From positions 1 through 20,576 of the forward strand of contig DEDT01000057.1 of assembly GCA_002350105.1 (NCBI GenBank): 20,576 nucleotides of DNA, read 5' to 3'. This DNA is from Selenomonadaceae bacterium UBA2897. Its GTDB lineage: Bacteria; Bacillota; Negativicutes; Selenomonadales; Selenomonadaceae. Shown here one piece after another: positions 7,232 through 15,683 of the stretch (the first letter of the stretch is position 1; every line of letters begins with the position of its first letter). Both the position numbers and the translations under genes were made by a program. The notes beneath the pieces were generated by a model. The model searched no databases and was not told where the DNA came from. It worked only from the letters and a program-made list of their open reading frames with translations.

Positions 7232-8333
7232 AGAATAATAATTTCTGCTTGCGCAGCTGGATATTCAGCAAAATCGCCACGGATAGAATATTCGTGGTCA
7301 GTGAGCTGACGCCATAACTCATCAGCGGCAGTGGAATACCCGTGACCGGCATGATGCCCATGGTCATGCCGACGTTGACCAGCACATGGAAGGCCAGCAT
7401 CGAGGTGATGCCCACGGCCAGCAGGCGACCAAAGGTATCGCCCGCATCGCGCGCGATGCAGACACCGCGCCACAGCACGACGAGATACAGGAGGAGCAGG
7501 AAGGCGACGCCCACGAAGCCCAGCTCCTCACCTACCACGGCGAAGATGAAGTCCGTATGGTTCTCGGGCAGGAAGTTCAGCTGGCTCTGCGTGCCCTGGA
7601 ACAACCCTTTGCCAAAGAGCATGCCTGAGCCGATGGCGATTTTCGACTGGATGATATGATAGCCCGAGCCCAGTGGATCGACGTTCGGGTCCATGAAGAC
7701 CATAATACGCATCTTCTGGTAGTCCTTCATGAAATGCCAGAGCAGCGGCGTCGAGGCAGCCCCCGCCACAAACAGTCCGCCCAGCAGTTTCAGATTGATG
7801 CCGCTGACAAAGAGCATGCCCAGCGTAATCGCCATGAATACCAGCGAGGTGCCAAGATCCGGCTGCTTCAAGACCAAAAGGAACGGCACACCCACGTAGA
7901 GCACAATCGGCGCGAGGTCATGCAGGTTGTTGATCTTGCCCACCCGGTCGTTGAGCATCGTCGCCAGCGAAACGATCATGATGATCTTCGAGAACTCCGA
8001 CGGCTGGATGCTGATGGGGCCGATCATGATCCAGCGCTGCGCACCGAGAGCCGAATGACCGAATATCATGACAGCCAGCAGCAGGATGATGTTGAAGATA
8101 TAGAGCTTGTTGCCATACCCCTGCAGCATCTTGTAGTCGAAATTCATGAGAAAAGCCGCGAACGCAATGTTCACAAGCGCGAAGATACCCTGACGCTGCA
8201 CATACCAGTAGCGCTCCTGTCCCGGTGTATTGATATGGGTGGCGCTGCCGATAATCACCAGGCTCATGATGAGGATGCCCGCCGTCGCAGCGATGAGCAG
8301 GAAATCCGTGCGCCGGAAGAATCGTTTGGTCAT
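7230..8333 (-). CDS. rodA: RodA, SEDS-family peptidoglycan glycosyltransferase
   Basis: RodA polymerises lipid II into glycan strands during lateral wall growth, partnered with the class B transpeptidase PBP2 (mrdA in this operon) and the MreBCD scaffold. The 367-residue polytopic membrane protein has about ten hydrophobic segments. Family signatures include GAQRWIMIGPISIQPSEFSK, KQPDLGTSLVF, GLFQGTQSQLNFLPE and HTDFIFAVVGEELGF, where Asp261 corresponds to the essential extracellular aspartate (Asp262 in E. coli), and the terminal MSYGVSSL. Its ATG overlaps the minE stop codon as ATGA, suggesting translational coupling; its own Shine-Dalgarno is weak. The TAG stop uses two bases of the adjoining palindromic element, so the original 3' end may have been altered. 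Confidence 0.96.
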   Translation of the reverse strand: MTKRFFRRTDFLLIAATAGILIMSLVIIGSATHINTPGQERYWYVQRQGIFALVNIAFAAFLMNFDYKMLQGYGNKLYIFNIILLLAVMIFGHSALGAQRWIMIGPISIQPSEFSKIIMIVSLATMLNDRVGKINNLHDLAPIVLYVGVPFLLVLKQPDLGTSLVFMAITLGMLFVSGINLKLLGGLFVAGAASTPLLWHFMKDYQKMRIMVFMDPNVDPLGSGYHIIQSKIAIGSGMLFGKGLFQGTQSQLNFLPENHTDFIFAVVGEELGFVGVAFLLLLYLVVLWRGVCIARDAGDTFGRLLAVGITSMLAFHVLVNVGMTMGIMPVTGIPLPLMSYGVSSLTTNILSVAILLNIQLRKQKLLF

Positions 8334-8605
8334 GCGTGCTCGCCTTTATCGTGCTTCATGCGGCTCACGGGGATATTCGCCACGAGCGCCACGGAATCAT
8401 CATCATTGGCCAGGGAAATTTCCATATCATGCTGGTTGATTTCCATATAGTTCGAAATGACCTTGATGATGTCGTTCTTCAGATTTTCCATCACTTCCGG
8501 CGAGACGTTGGCGCGATCATGGATGAGCACGACCTGCAGGCGCTGCTTCGCAATAGCCCCCGACTTTTCTTTCTTGCCGAAAATTTTCATAAGTGCGTCC
8601 AGCAT
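8330..8605 (-). CDS. minE: Cell division topological specificity factor MinE
   Basis: MinE stimulates MinD ATPase and drives the pole-to-pole dynamics that keep the MinC inhibitor away from midcell. The 91-residue length is typical. An N-terminal amphipathic membrane-targeting stretch (MLDALMKIFGKKEK) is followed by the MinD-interacting segment RLQVVLIHDRA (about 22-32) and the topological specificity domain (DIIKVISNYMEINQHDMEISL). The start ATG has AAGGAGG immediately after the minD stop, 12 nt away. The stop overlaps the rodA start. Its presence indicates an oscillating, E. coli-like Min system rather than a DivIVA-based one. Confidence 0.95.
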   Translation of the reverse strand: MLDALMKIFGKKEKSGAIAKQRLQVVLIHDRANVSPEVMENLKNDIIKVISNYMEINQHDMEISLANDDDSVALVANIPVSRMKHDKGEHA

Positions 8606-8617
8606 GTTTCTGCCTCC

Positions 8618-9406
8618 TTACATCCCGAATACATGTTTCAGGCGCGCGAGGAAGCCCTCTTTTTCGAACTTCATGAACGGCACGTTCTCGCCCATGATGC
8701 GGCCCACGATGTTGCGGTAAGCCTGGCCGGCCTGAGAATCCTTCATCGTGATGCAGGGCTCGCCACGGTTCGTGGAGGTGACGACCTTCACATCATCAGG
8801 AACCTGGCCGATGCAGTCAATGGAGAGAATATCGTTGATATCGTCCATGGCGAGCATATCGCCAGCCTCCACCATCTGCGGACGGATACGGTTGACGATG
8901 AGCTTGATCGTATCCTTATCCGCACGGCCCAGCTCACCGATGATCTTGTCAGCGTCACGCACGGCCGAAATCTCCGGCATCGTCACGACAATGGCGACAT
9001 CGGCGGCCGCAATCGCCGTCTTGAAGCCCTGCTCAATACCAGCCGGGCAATCGATAAGGATGTAGTCGAACTCCTTGCGCATTTCGTCGCAGAGCTTCAC
9101 GAGCTGCTCCGGATTGACGGCCATCTTGTCCTTGACCTGCGAGGTAGGCAGCAGGAAGAGTGTCTCGTACTTCTTATGCCGCACGAGCGCCTTCTTGTAG
9201 GGCACGCGTCCTTCGGTGACGTCGATGAGGTCGTACATGATGCGGTTCTCGAGCCCCAGCAGCAAATCGAGGTTCCTGAGCCCCGTATCCGTATCGATGA
9301 GGGCGACCTTCTGGCCGCGCATAGCCAGGCCTACACCGAGGTTTGCCGTCGTCGTCGTCTTGCCGACGCCGCCCTTGCCAGAGGTAATCACAAAAATCTT
9401 GCTCAT
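8618..9406 (-). CDS. minD: Septum site-determining ATPase MinD
   Basis: MinD is a membrane-associated ATPase that recruits MinC and is released by MinE. The 262-residue ParA/MinD-fold protein has the deviant Walker A motif KGGVGKTT (11-18, with signature Lys11), the switch region DTDTGLRNLDLLLGLE, Walker B-like ILIDCPAGIEQGF, and a C-terminal amphipathic membrane-targeting helix (FEKEGFLARLKHVFGM). It sits between minC (10 nt upstream) and minE (12 nt downstream). Its Shine-Dalgarno (AGGTAGGA) is modest and overlaps the minC stop region, which suggests coupled translation. Confidence 0.97.
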   Translation of the reverse strand: MSKIFVITSGKGGVGKTTTTANLGVGLAMRGQKVALIDTDTGLRNLDLLLGLENRIMYDLIDVTEGRVPYKKALVRHKKYETLFLLPTSQVKDKMAVNPEQLVKLCDEMRKEFDYILIDCPAGIEQGFKTAIAAADVAIVVTMPEISAVRDADKIIGELGRADKDTIKLIVNRIRPQMVEAGDMLAMDDINDILSIDCIGQVPDDVKVVTSTNRGEPCITMKDSQAGQAYRNIVGRIMGENVPFMKFEKEGFLARLKHVFGM

Positions 9407-9416
9407 TGCCTGAATC

Positions 9417-10061
9417 CTACCTTTCTATGGGTTCAATGACTATCTTTCCATCTTTCAGCGAGGCCCTTTCAGCGCGTTCGGTCTTCTCCTGCTTGTCCGG
9501 CGAGCGGGCGATGATATCCGCAATGCGGATCTGCGTTGGCATCAGATGATCGGCGATCACGAAAGCCGAGGTATCACCATAGGCACCCGCATGCACCAGC
9601 CCGCGGCAGGTACCGCGGATATCGATGCTGCCGCCAGCGATGATCTGCGCGCCGGGATTGACGTTGCCGCAGACCAGCACGGAACTCGGCGTCTTGATCT
9701 CCTGCCCACCGCGCAGCGTGCGGTTCACCACCACCATCTCCTGCACTGCCGGCTGCGGGGGAGCAGCTTGTTTCTGCTGCTCCGGCTGTTTTTTCACCGT
9801 TTTCACGGCAGTCTTGGCTTCCGACCGTGCCACACGACAGATCAGGCCGTATTTATGGAACATTTTCTGCAGTGCCGTGCGCTCGTTATCCTGAAGCACG
9901 TCCGGCGGCAGCAACACCAACGTGCCGCGCAGGAAAAAGCCTGAGCCCGACTCCAGCCGTCGCCGCAACTCTGCCTCGATCGCACCGAAATCTGCCTGGG
10001 GAGCAAAACTGAGCTGCAGACCTGCAGCACCGCCCTTTATCTTGACGATTTCTTCACTCAT
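9417..10061 (-). CDS. minC: Septum site-determining protein MinC
   Basis: MinC inhibits FtsZ polymerisation away from midcell and is activated by MinD. From the chosen ATG it is 214 residues: an N-terminal FtsZ-inhibitory domain (about 1-95), a proline/glutamine-rich linker (KKQPEQQKQAAPPQPAVQ), and the C-terminal beta-helix dimerisation and MinD-binding domain (RTLRGGQEI, GNVNPGAQIIAGGSIDIRGTCRGLVHAGAYGD). The usual RSGQ motif reads RGGQ here. A longer frame starts at TTG 10079 and overlaps the mrdA stop as TTGA, but the ATG at 10061 gives the normal MinC N-terminus (MSEEIVKIKGG) and has GAGG upstream; the TTG cannot be excluded. Confidence 0.95.
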   Translation of the reverse strand: MSEEIVKIKGGAAGLQLSFAPQADFGAIEAELRRRLESGSGFFLRGTLVLLPPDVLQDNERTALQKMFHKYGLICRVARSEAKTAVKTVKKQPEQQKQAAPPQPAVQEMVVVNRTLRGGQEIKTPSSVLVCGNVNPGAQIIAGGSIDIRGTCRGLVHAGAYGDTSAFVIADHLMPTQIRIADIIARSPDKQEKTERAERASLKDGKIVIEPIER

Positions 10062-10075
10062 TGCCGTCTCACGCC

Positions 10076-11881
10076 TCAATTCTTCGCTTTATTTTTTGTT
10101 TGCGTATCGTCCGCCTGTGGCTGGTTCAGCCCGAAAGCCGCCTCGAGGATTTTCCGGCCGATTGGCACGGCCGACTGCGCACCGAAGCCGCCGTTCTCAA
10201 CGATGACTGCCACACAGACATTCGGATTATCAAAGGGTCCGTAGGCGACGAACCAGCCATGGTCACGCCCCTGCGAGTTCTCCGCCGTACCAGTCTTACC
10301 GGCAATCTGGATAGGGAAGCCGCGGAAAGCCGAAGCTGCCGTACCATATTGCGTAACGCCGCGCAACCCCTGCTGGATAAGGTGAATAATATCCGGCGTC
10401 GTGTCGAGCTGCGACAACACTACCGGCTCGAAGCTCTCGGCCAGTGTACCATCTGGATACTTCAGGGCACTCACGAGATGCGGCTTGTAACGCTTGCCGT
10501 CCGCCGCGATTTCGCTCATGACCATGCAGGCTTGCAGCGGCGTCACGAGGTTGAACCCCTGGCCGATGGCCGCATCGAAGGTCTCGGAGAGATACCATTC
10601 GCCGTCATCGAACCATTTTTTCTTATATTCCTTGTTGGCCACGAGGCCATCGGCCTCATACGGCAGATCGATGCCCGTGCGCTTGCCCAGACCGAACATA
10701 CGCCCATACTTCTCCAGCCGGTCGATGCCCAGGCGGTTGCCCATTTCATAGAAATAGACGTTATCGGAGTGAGCAAGAGCTTCCTCAAAATTAATCCAGC
10801 CCAGCGCCTCGCCCTCGGAATTGCCCTTCGGGATAATCCAGTGATGGCCGGTATCAAGAATCTTCTCGCTTGGTGAGACCACGCCCTCGGTCAGCGCCGC
10901 CGTGCCTGTGACAATCTTGAACGTCGAGCCCGGCGGATACTCACCAGAAATCGCCTTGTTGTCCATGGGATGATAGGGATTGTTATTCAGCACATTCCAA
11001 TCTTTTGAACTGATACCATGGGCAAAAAGATTAGGGTCGAAGGCCGGGCGGCTGACCATGGCCAGGATTTCACCCGTCTGTGGGTTCATAACCACAGCGG
11101 CCGCCGCGTTGGCGTGAATCTGCGCCAGTTGATCATCCACAGCCTTTTCTGCCGCTTCCTGCAGGTTCTTGTCGATGGTCAGCTGCATATCAAGGCCGGC
11201 CTCCGGATCCTTACGGCCGATAATCTGCACCGGCTTGCCCGACACATCAACCTCGACCTGCTCGCCGCCATTCGTGCCGCGCAGCTCCTTGTCGTAGATC
11301 TTCTCCAGGCCGAACTTGCCGATGATATCGCCGGACTTGTAGCCCTCATCCTTCTTCTTTTCCAGCTCGGCATCGTTGATTTCCGAGACATAACCGAAGA
11401 TATGAGCGCCCATCTGCTTGAGGATATAATTGCGGATTGGCTGTACCTCTATGACCACACCGGGGTACTCATCTTTGTGCTCTTCAACAATGTCCACGAT
11501 GTCCGGCGTCACGTCCTGCTTCACGCGGATAGGATCAAAACCGCTGTGAGCAGCGATTTTTTTGTTGATTTCCTCCACCGGCACCTTAACGAGATCAGAT
11601 ACGCGCTGAATGACCTCGGGGGACGGCTTGCTGAGTGGCAGCAGCGATACGGTGAAGCCTGGCCGGTTCGTGACCAGCACCTCACCGTTGCGGTCATAGA
11701 AAGTGCCGCGCGGTGCCATGGATGGGATGATACGGATGCGGTTGCCATCTGCCAGCTGCGCAAAGTAATCCCCCTCATAGACCTGCAGATAAGCTGCCCG
11801 GCCGATGAGGACGGCAATCACGAGCACCACGATTACGCCGAACGCTCGCAGACGCCCGCTGTAATCATCATTTTCGTTCAA
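10076..11881 (-). CDS. mrdA: Penicillin-binding protein 2 (elongasome transpeptidase)
   Basis: Class B PBP that cross-links new peptidoglycan during elongation, paired with RodA. 601 residues: a short cytoplasmic tail, one membrane anchor (FGVIVVLVIAVLIGRAAYLQV, about 14-34), a PBP-dimerisation/pedestal domain (APRGTFYDRNGEVL, about 56-70), and the transpeptidase domain. Active-site motifs are intact: S319-T-F-K322, S372-D-N374 and K529-T-G-T532. It starts at TTG, 7 nt after GGGGAG; no better ATG is nearby. It sits 80 nt after mreD with a hairpin in the gap, and the downstream minC start is within 14 nt of its stop. Confidence 0.96.
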   Translation of the reverse strand: MNENDDYSGRLRAFGVIVVLVIAVLIGRAAYLQVYEGDYFAQLADGNRIRIIPSMAPRGTFYDRNGEVLVTNRPGFTVSLLPLSKPSPEVIQRVSDLVKVPVEEINKKIAAHSGFDPIRVKQDVTPDIVDIVEEHKDEYPGVVIEVQPIRNYILKQMGAHIFGYVSEINDAELEKKKDEGYKSGDIIGKFGLEKIYDKELRGTNGGEQVEVDVSGKPVQIIGRKDPEAGLDMQLTIDKNLQEAAEKAVDDQLAQIHANAAAAVVMNPQTGEILAMVSRPAFDPNLFAHGISSKDWNVLNNNPYHPMDNKAISGEYPPGSTFKIVTGTAALTEGVVSPSEKILDTGHHWIIPKGNSEGEALGWINFEEALAHSDNVYFYEMGNRLGIDRLEKYGRMFGLGKRTGIDLPYEADGLVANKEYKKKWFDDGEWYLSETFDAAIGQGFNLVTPLQACMVMSEIAADGKRYKPHLVSALKYPDGTLAESFEPVVLSQLDTTPDIIHLIQQGLRGVTQYGTAASAFRGFPIQIAGKTGTAENSQGRDHGWFVAYGPFDNPNVCVAVIVENGGFGAQSAVPIGRKILEAAFGLNQPQADDTQTKNKAKN

Positions 11882-11931
11882 TCTGTATCTCCCCTGCTAT
11901 TGAAAAAATTATTACCAACATAAACACACGA

Positions 11932-11953
11932 AAGGCACCTCGCAAGGTGCCTT
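11932..11953 (-). terminator. Intra-operon hairpin between mreD and mrdA
   Basis: A perfect 9-bp inverted repeat (AAGGCACCT and AGGTGCCTT) with a 4-nt loop begins 8 nt after the mreD stop. The minus-strand tail is TTTCGTGTGTTT, a poor T-run, so it may be a leaky terminator or an mRNA processing or stability element that sets the ratio of mreBCD to mrdA-min-rodA. Confidence 0.4.
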
Positions 11954-11961
11954 AAAATTCT

Positions 11962-12456
11962 CTACTTTCTGGCATTCAGCTTCTTATCCAGGTCATACGC
12001 CAGGCGGTGCACCGGATAGGCAAACGCCAGCTGATAGATCAGCATCGGCAGCAGCACATGCTGCATCTGCAAAAGCAGATTAAAGCGATACCCTAATAAT
12101 AACATAAGCGCGGCCAAAATAAAATAGTTGACTGCCGCGGCCACCAAAGATGCTGAAACTGGCAGGAAAAACTGCTCCTTGAACACACCGTTCGCCATGC
12201 GCCCGCAGGCAAGGCCAATCAGGGTCTGTGAGAACGTATGCATGCCGAGAAACGTGCCCGTAGCCAGATCCTGCAGCAAGCCGGTCAGGAAGCCCATAAG
12301 CGCTCCCTGACGCAGGCCATGCAGGAAGGCAAAGGAAACCGTCAGCAGCAGCATGAGGTCAACCGACACGCCATGGAAAGCGATGAGCGGCAGCAGGGAA
12401 GTCTGCAGCACATAGAGTCCCATAACGAACGCGGTCCAAATGGCGAAATGCTTCAT
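11962..12456 (-). CDS. mreD: Rod shape-determining protein MreD
   Basis: Integral membrane component of the elongasome that links MreC to the synthetic enzymes. 164 residues with about five hydrophobic segments and the family's typical pattern: LPLIAFHGVSVDLMLLLTVSFAFLHG, GALMGFLTGLLQDLATGTFLGMHTF, and a basic C-terminal end. The weak sequence conservation of MreD is usual; size, topology and placement between mreC and mrdA make the call firm. The ATG overlaps the mreC stop as ATGA, indicating translational coupling. Confidence 0.93.
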   Translation of the reverse strand: MKHFAIWTAFVMGLYVLQTSLLPLIAFHGVSVDLMLLLTVSFAFLHGLRQGALMGFLTGLLQDLATGTFLGMHTFSQTLIGLACGRMANGVFKEQFFLPVSASLVAAAVNYFILAALMLLLGYRFNLLLQMQHVLLPMLIYQLAFAYPVHRLAYDLDKKLNARK

Positions 12457-13445
12457 GGCTGCCCAGCCTCCACCTGCTGCCCGCCGGATTGCGCTGCCTC
12501 CTGCTGAGCTGCGGCCTGCTGTGCCGCCTCCTTCGCTTCCTGCGCCGGATCCGTCTCCGTTCCCGGCGTCTGCTCCGGTGTCTGGAAAGGTTCCGGTGGT
12601 GCCTCCCGCGAAGCAGTGATAACCATGACATCCTCCAGCTTCTGGAAATCGACGGCTGGCTCCAGAATAGCCACCTGCAGCAGACCGCCCGTATCGATCT
12701 TCAGCTGGGAGACAATGCCCACGACCAGGCCCTTGGGGAACACGCCGCCAAAGCCCGAGGTGACGATGACATCGCCCTCCTGCACATCGGCTGTCTTCGG
12801 GATATTGACCATGCGCGGCATGGTCGGGTTATCCGGATCGCCCTCCACGATACCGTTGACCCGCGACTCGGGACGCTGTACCAGTGTACCCACCGAGGAA
12901 CGCGGATCAATGATCAGCTGCACCTTGGAGGAGTTCGGCCCCGCCTCGACGACGCGGCCCACGAGCCCCTTCGGCGTCACAACCGGCATATCTTCATGTA
13001 CACCGTCCACCGTGCCGCGGTTGATGACGATCATGCTGGACCAGGTCGCCGACTCGCGGCCGATAACGCGCGCTGCCTTGAGGTCGAACTGCGTCGCCGT
13101 GTTCTTGTAATCCAGCATTTCACGCAGGCGGGTATTCTCCGAAGCATATTCCTGCGCCTGCAGATTCTGCACCCGCAGCTGTGTAACTTCGTTGCGCAGC
13201 ATCTTGTTCTGCTCATGCAACGTCAGGAAGTCCCAGACTTCGGACTCAAGATATGTCACCTGCGTGCCCACCCAGCCCACGGCGGACTGGAAAGGCGAAA
13301 GCACCAGCGATACCGCCCGGCTGCTCACCGGCACGCGGAATCGTCCATTAGCGGCAAAAAAGACGATGCAGAATACACTGACCAGAACTACCAGCAGCAG
13401 CCACCATTTACGGCGCGGATTTTTCTCTCTACTGTATTTGCCCAT
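12453..13445 (-). CDS. mreC: Rod shape-determining protein MreC
   Basis: MreC is the periplasmic scaffold connecting MreB filaments to PBP2 and RodA. 330 residues: a basic cytoplasmic tail (YSREKNPRRK), a single membrane segment (WWLLLVVLVSVFCIVFFAA), a coiled-coil stretch (about 70-115), then the beta-barrel domain (VIGRESATWSSMIVINRGTVDGVHEDMPVV, LIIDPRSSVGTLVQ, VTSGFGGVFPKGLVVGIV). The last 45 or so residues are a low-complexity tail rich in Pro, Glu, Gln and Ala. The Shine-Dalgarno is weak, consistent with read-through from mreB, 22 nt upstream. Confidence 0.96.
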   Translation of the reverse strand: MGKYSREKNPRRKWWLLLVVLVSVFCIVFFAANGRFRVPVSSRAVSLVLSPFQSAVGWVGTQVTYLESEVWDFLTLHEQNKMLRNEVTQLRVQNLQAQEYASENTRLREMLDYKNTATQFDLKAARVIGRESATWSSMIVINRGTVDGVHEDMPVVTPKGLVGRVVEAGPNSSKVQLIIDPRSSVGTLVQRPESRVNGIVEGDPDNPTMPRMVNIPKTADVQEGDVIVTSGFGGVFPKGLVVGIVSQLKIDTGGLLQVAILEPAVDFQKLEDVMVITASREAPPEPFQTPEQTPGTETDPAQEAKEAAQQAAAQQEAAQSGGQQVEAGQP

Positions 13446-13467
13446 AGTCTCGTCTCAACTTCTCCGC

Positions 13468-14508
13468 TTACTGTTTCAGTTTCTTCGAGGTCATGACGAC
13501 GCGCTTGAGCAGCTCGATGTTCTCCAGCGACTTACCCGTGCCCTCACCGACGCAGGACAGAGGATCCTCGGCGACGAGTACCGGCATGCCCGTCTCGTGC
13601 GAGAGCAGCTTGTCGAGATTCGTGAGCAACGCACCGCCGCCCGTCATCATGATGCCATGGTCCATGACATCGGCTGCGAGCTCTGGCGGCGTCTTCTCCA
13701 GCGTGCTCTTGACCGCCTCGATGATCTTGTAGATCGGCTCATTCAGGGCCTCGCGAATCTCCTTGGCCTGAATCGTGAGCGTCTTCGGCAGGCCGCTCAC
13801 GAGATCACGGCCGCGGATGTCCATAGTCTTATCCGTATCCGGCGTCACGATAGCCGTGCCGATGGAGATCTTAATCTCCTCGGCCGTGCGCTCGCCGATC
13901 ATCAGGTTATACATGCGCTTGATGTACTGAACGATGGACGAGTCCATCTCATCACCGCCGATGCGGATAGAGCAGCTCGTCACGATGCCGCCGAGCGAAA
14001 TAACGGCGATCTCCGTCGTGCCGCCGCCGATATCGACAACCATGCTGCCCGTGGCTTCCTCTACCGGCAGGCCCGCACCGATGGCCGCAGCCATCGGCTC
14101 CTCGATGAGGTAAGCCTCACGGGCGCCGGCCTGCTGCGCCGCATCGATGACGGCGCGCTTCTCGACCTCCGTGACGCCGGACGGCACGCCGACGACCACG
14201 CGCGGACGCACGAAGGACTTCGTGTTCATAGCCTTACGGATGAAATACTTCAGCATGGCCTGCGTGACATCGAAGTCCGCGATGACGCCGTCCTTCATCG
14301 GACGGATGGCGACGATGTTGCCTGGCGTACGGCCGATCATGCGTTTGGCTTCCTCACCAACGGCCAGCACATCACCCGAATCGCTCTTAATCGCGACGAC
14401 GGACGGCTCACGCAGCACAATGCCGCGGCCCTTCACATGCACCAGCGTATTTGCCGTGCCCAGATCGATACCCATATCATGCGACAATCCACCAAAAAGG
14501 CTCCACAT
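13468..14508 (-). CDS. mreB: Actin-like rod shape-determining protein MreB
   Basis: MreB filaments orient lateral wall synthesis under the cytoplasmic membrane. 346 residues with the actin/Hsp70 ATPase signatures: phosphate-1 loop GIDLGTANTLV (13-23), connect-1 VVVGVPSGVTEVEKRAVIDAA, phosphate-2 MVVDIGGGTTEIAVIS, adenosine motif GIMMTGGGALL. The N-terminus MWSLFGGLSHD resembles a short membrane-binding helix. It is the first gene of the mre-mrdA-min-rodA operon. The RBS (GGGAG, about 12 nt before ATG) is unusually distant but adequate. Confidence 0.98.
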   Translation of the reverse strand: MWSLFGGLSHDMGIDLGTANTLVHVKGRGIVLREPSVVAIKSDSGDVLAVGEEAKRMIGRTPGNIVAIRPMKDGVIADFDVTQAMLKYFIRKAMNTKSFVRPRVVVGVPSGVTEVEKRAVIDAAQQAGAREAYLIEEPMAAAIGAGLPVEEATGSMVVDIGGGTTEIAVISLGGIVTSCSIRIGGDEMDSSIVQYIKRMYNLMIGERTAEEIKISIGTAIVTPDTDKTMDIRGRDLVSGLPKTLTIQAKEIREALNEPIYKIIEAVKSTLEKTPPELAADVMDHGIMMTGGGALLTNLDKLLSHETGMPVLVAEDPLSCVGEGTGKSLENIELLKRVVMTSKKLKQ

Positions 14509-14585
14509 TTTAAAAGAAAACTCCCTTCAGAATTGTTGACTACTAAAATTAGGACTCCCCTGCTTTCCACAGGACAGCACATCTA

Positions 14586-14614
14586 ATTGTAGCACATAAT
14601 GCGGCCTTTGTAAC
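14586..14614 (-). promoter_or_regulatory. Probable promoter of the mre-mrdA-min-rodA operon
   Basis: GTTACA (14609-14614), a 17-nt spacer and TACAAT (14586-14591) on the minus strand. The predicted start near 14579 gives a leader of about 70 nt before mreB. The -35 box matches consensus at four of six positions. Confidence 0.6.
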
Positions 14615-14656
14615 TGAAAAATCGACGCGAAAAAAGATAAATTTGCAAACTTTTCC

Positions 14657-15346
14657 TCAAGCCAGCAAACCACGCTCTTTTAGCGATAGGAAACGATTGT
14701 CACCCAGGATAATATGGTCCAGAACGGGAATATCCATGATACGTCCCGCCTTGACAAGCCGCTGCGTCACCGCGATATCCTCACGACTGGGATTTGGGTC
14801 ACCGGACGGGTGATTATGGAAAAGAATCATCGAGGCCGCCGCAAAACGGATGGCCGCACGGAACACCTCCCGTGGATGCACCACTGAGGCCGAAAGACTG
14901 CCGACAGAGACGTCGGAAAAGCCCAGGATATGATTCTTCGTATTGAGCAGCATCACAGCGAAATGTTCCTGCTGCTCGAAACGGAAGCGCGGCATGGCAT
15001 AGTGCGCCGCATCCTCTGGTCCGTGCACGATTTCGATCCTGGCCGCCTGCCGCACAGACAGCCGGTGACCGAGCTCGATGGCCGCGATGATCATGGCCGC
15101 CTTATTTTTACTGATACCCCGGATATCCGTGATATCGGCCGGCGCCAGATGCACGAGTCCCGTGAGGCCGGTCTCCTTGAACCGCTCCAGAATCTTGCCT
15201 GCAATCGTAAGCACCGATGCCCCAGGCACCCCCGTGCGCAGCAGCACGGCCAGGAGCTCGGTATCGGAAAGCGAGCCTGCACCATAGGCCAGCAGTTTTT
15301 CCCGTGGACGTTCCTCCATGGGGAGATCCCGCACCATTGTCGTCAT
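14657..15346 (-). CDS. radC: RadC family JAB/MPN domain protein
   Basis: 229 residues: a helix-hairpin-helix-like N-terminal region (LPMEERPREKLLAYGAGSLSDTELLAVLLRTG, then ITDIRGISKNKA) and a C-terminal JAB1/MPN metalloprotease-like domain with the zinc motif HNHPSGDPNPSRED (177-190). The family was once linked to DNA repair, but that role is not supported and the function remains unclear. The radC-mreB order is widespread in Firmicutes. It follows DUF4321 by 35 nt and is probably co-transcribed with it. The RBS is poor; a second ATG three codons in is a possible alternative start. No clear terminator follows, so some transcription may continue into mreB. Confidence 0.95.
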   Translation of the reverse strand: MTTMVRDLPMEERPREKLLAYGAGSLSDTELLAVLLRTGVPGASVLTIAGKILERFKETGLTGLVHLAPADITDIRGISKNKAAMIIAAIELGHRLSVRQAARIEIVHGPEDAAHYAMPRFRFEQQEHFAVMLLNTKNHILGFSDVSVGSLSASVVHPREVFRAAIRFAAASMILFHNHPSGDPNPSREDIAVTQRLVKAGRIMDIPVLDHIILGDNRFLSLKERGLLA

Positions 15347-15381
15347 TTTCTCTGATCCCGCCTTTCGCGGGCGCCACCAGC

Positions 15382-15654
15382 TCAGTATTTGCGGAACAGG
15401 AAGACAGCCAGTACAATGCCCAGAATGCTCATGAGATTCGGGGCAAAAGACAGGCCCAGCGTCAACTGGATCACGTAAAGATTCACCGTAAAAGGCTCGA
15501 TGTTGAAAACCGGATACGTCGTGACCAGATAGGGGATCACGCCGGAGAAGGCATCGACCTGACGCATCAGTTCACCGATAATACCGCCGAGGATGGCGCC
15601 AACCACTACGAAGAGGACGAACATACCGTAGCCTCTCCCACTCAATTTTGCCAA
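15382..15654 (-). CDS. Small membrane protein of the DUF4321 family
   Basis: A 90-residue protein with two predicted membrane segments (GMFVLFVVVGAILGGIIGEL near the N-terminus and LMSILGIVLAVFLF at the C-terminus) separated by a loop containing YPVFNIEPFTVNLYVIQLTLG. This pattern and its place upstream of radC-mreB match DUF4321, a family without known function; the location suggests a link to the cell envelope (inference). It starts at TTG, 6 nt after GGAGGG. No better start is available downstream. Confidence 0.87.
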   Translation of the reverse strand: MAKLSGRGYGMFVLFVVVGAILGGIIGELMRQVDAFSGVIPYLVTTYPVFNIEPFTVNLYVIQLTLGLSFAPNLMSILGIVLAVFLFRKY

Positions 15655-15683
15655 AGGAATCCCTCCATGCGACTCCCGGCTAC

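Noticed and set aside
7230..8450. Other-frame and antisense frames across rodA and minE
   Set aside because: rodA and minE explain this DNA fully, including motifs and coupled start/stop codons; the alternatives lack RBS and family features.
14615..14656. Terminator after radC
   Set aside because: There are T-runs (TTTTTT and ATTTTT around CGCGTCG) but no stable stem precedes them on the minus strand.
15357..15375. Small GC hairpin (CCCGC/GCGGG) just upstream of radC
   Set aside because: The stem is only 5 bp with no T-run and a position overlapping the poor RBS, so there is insufficient support for a regulatory call.
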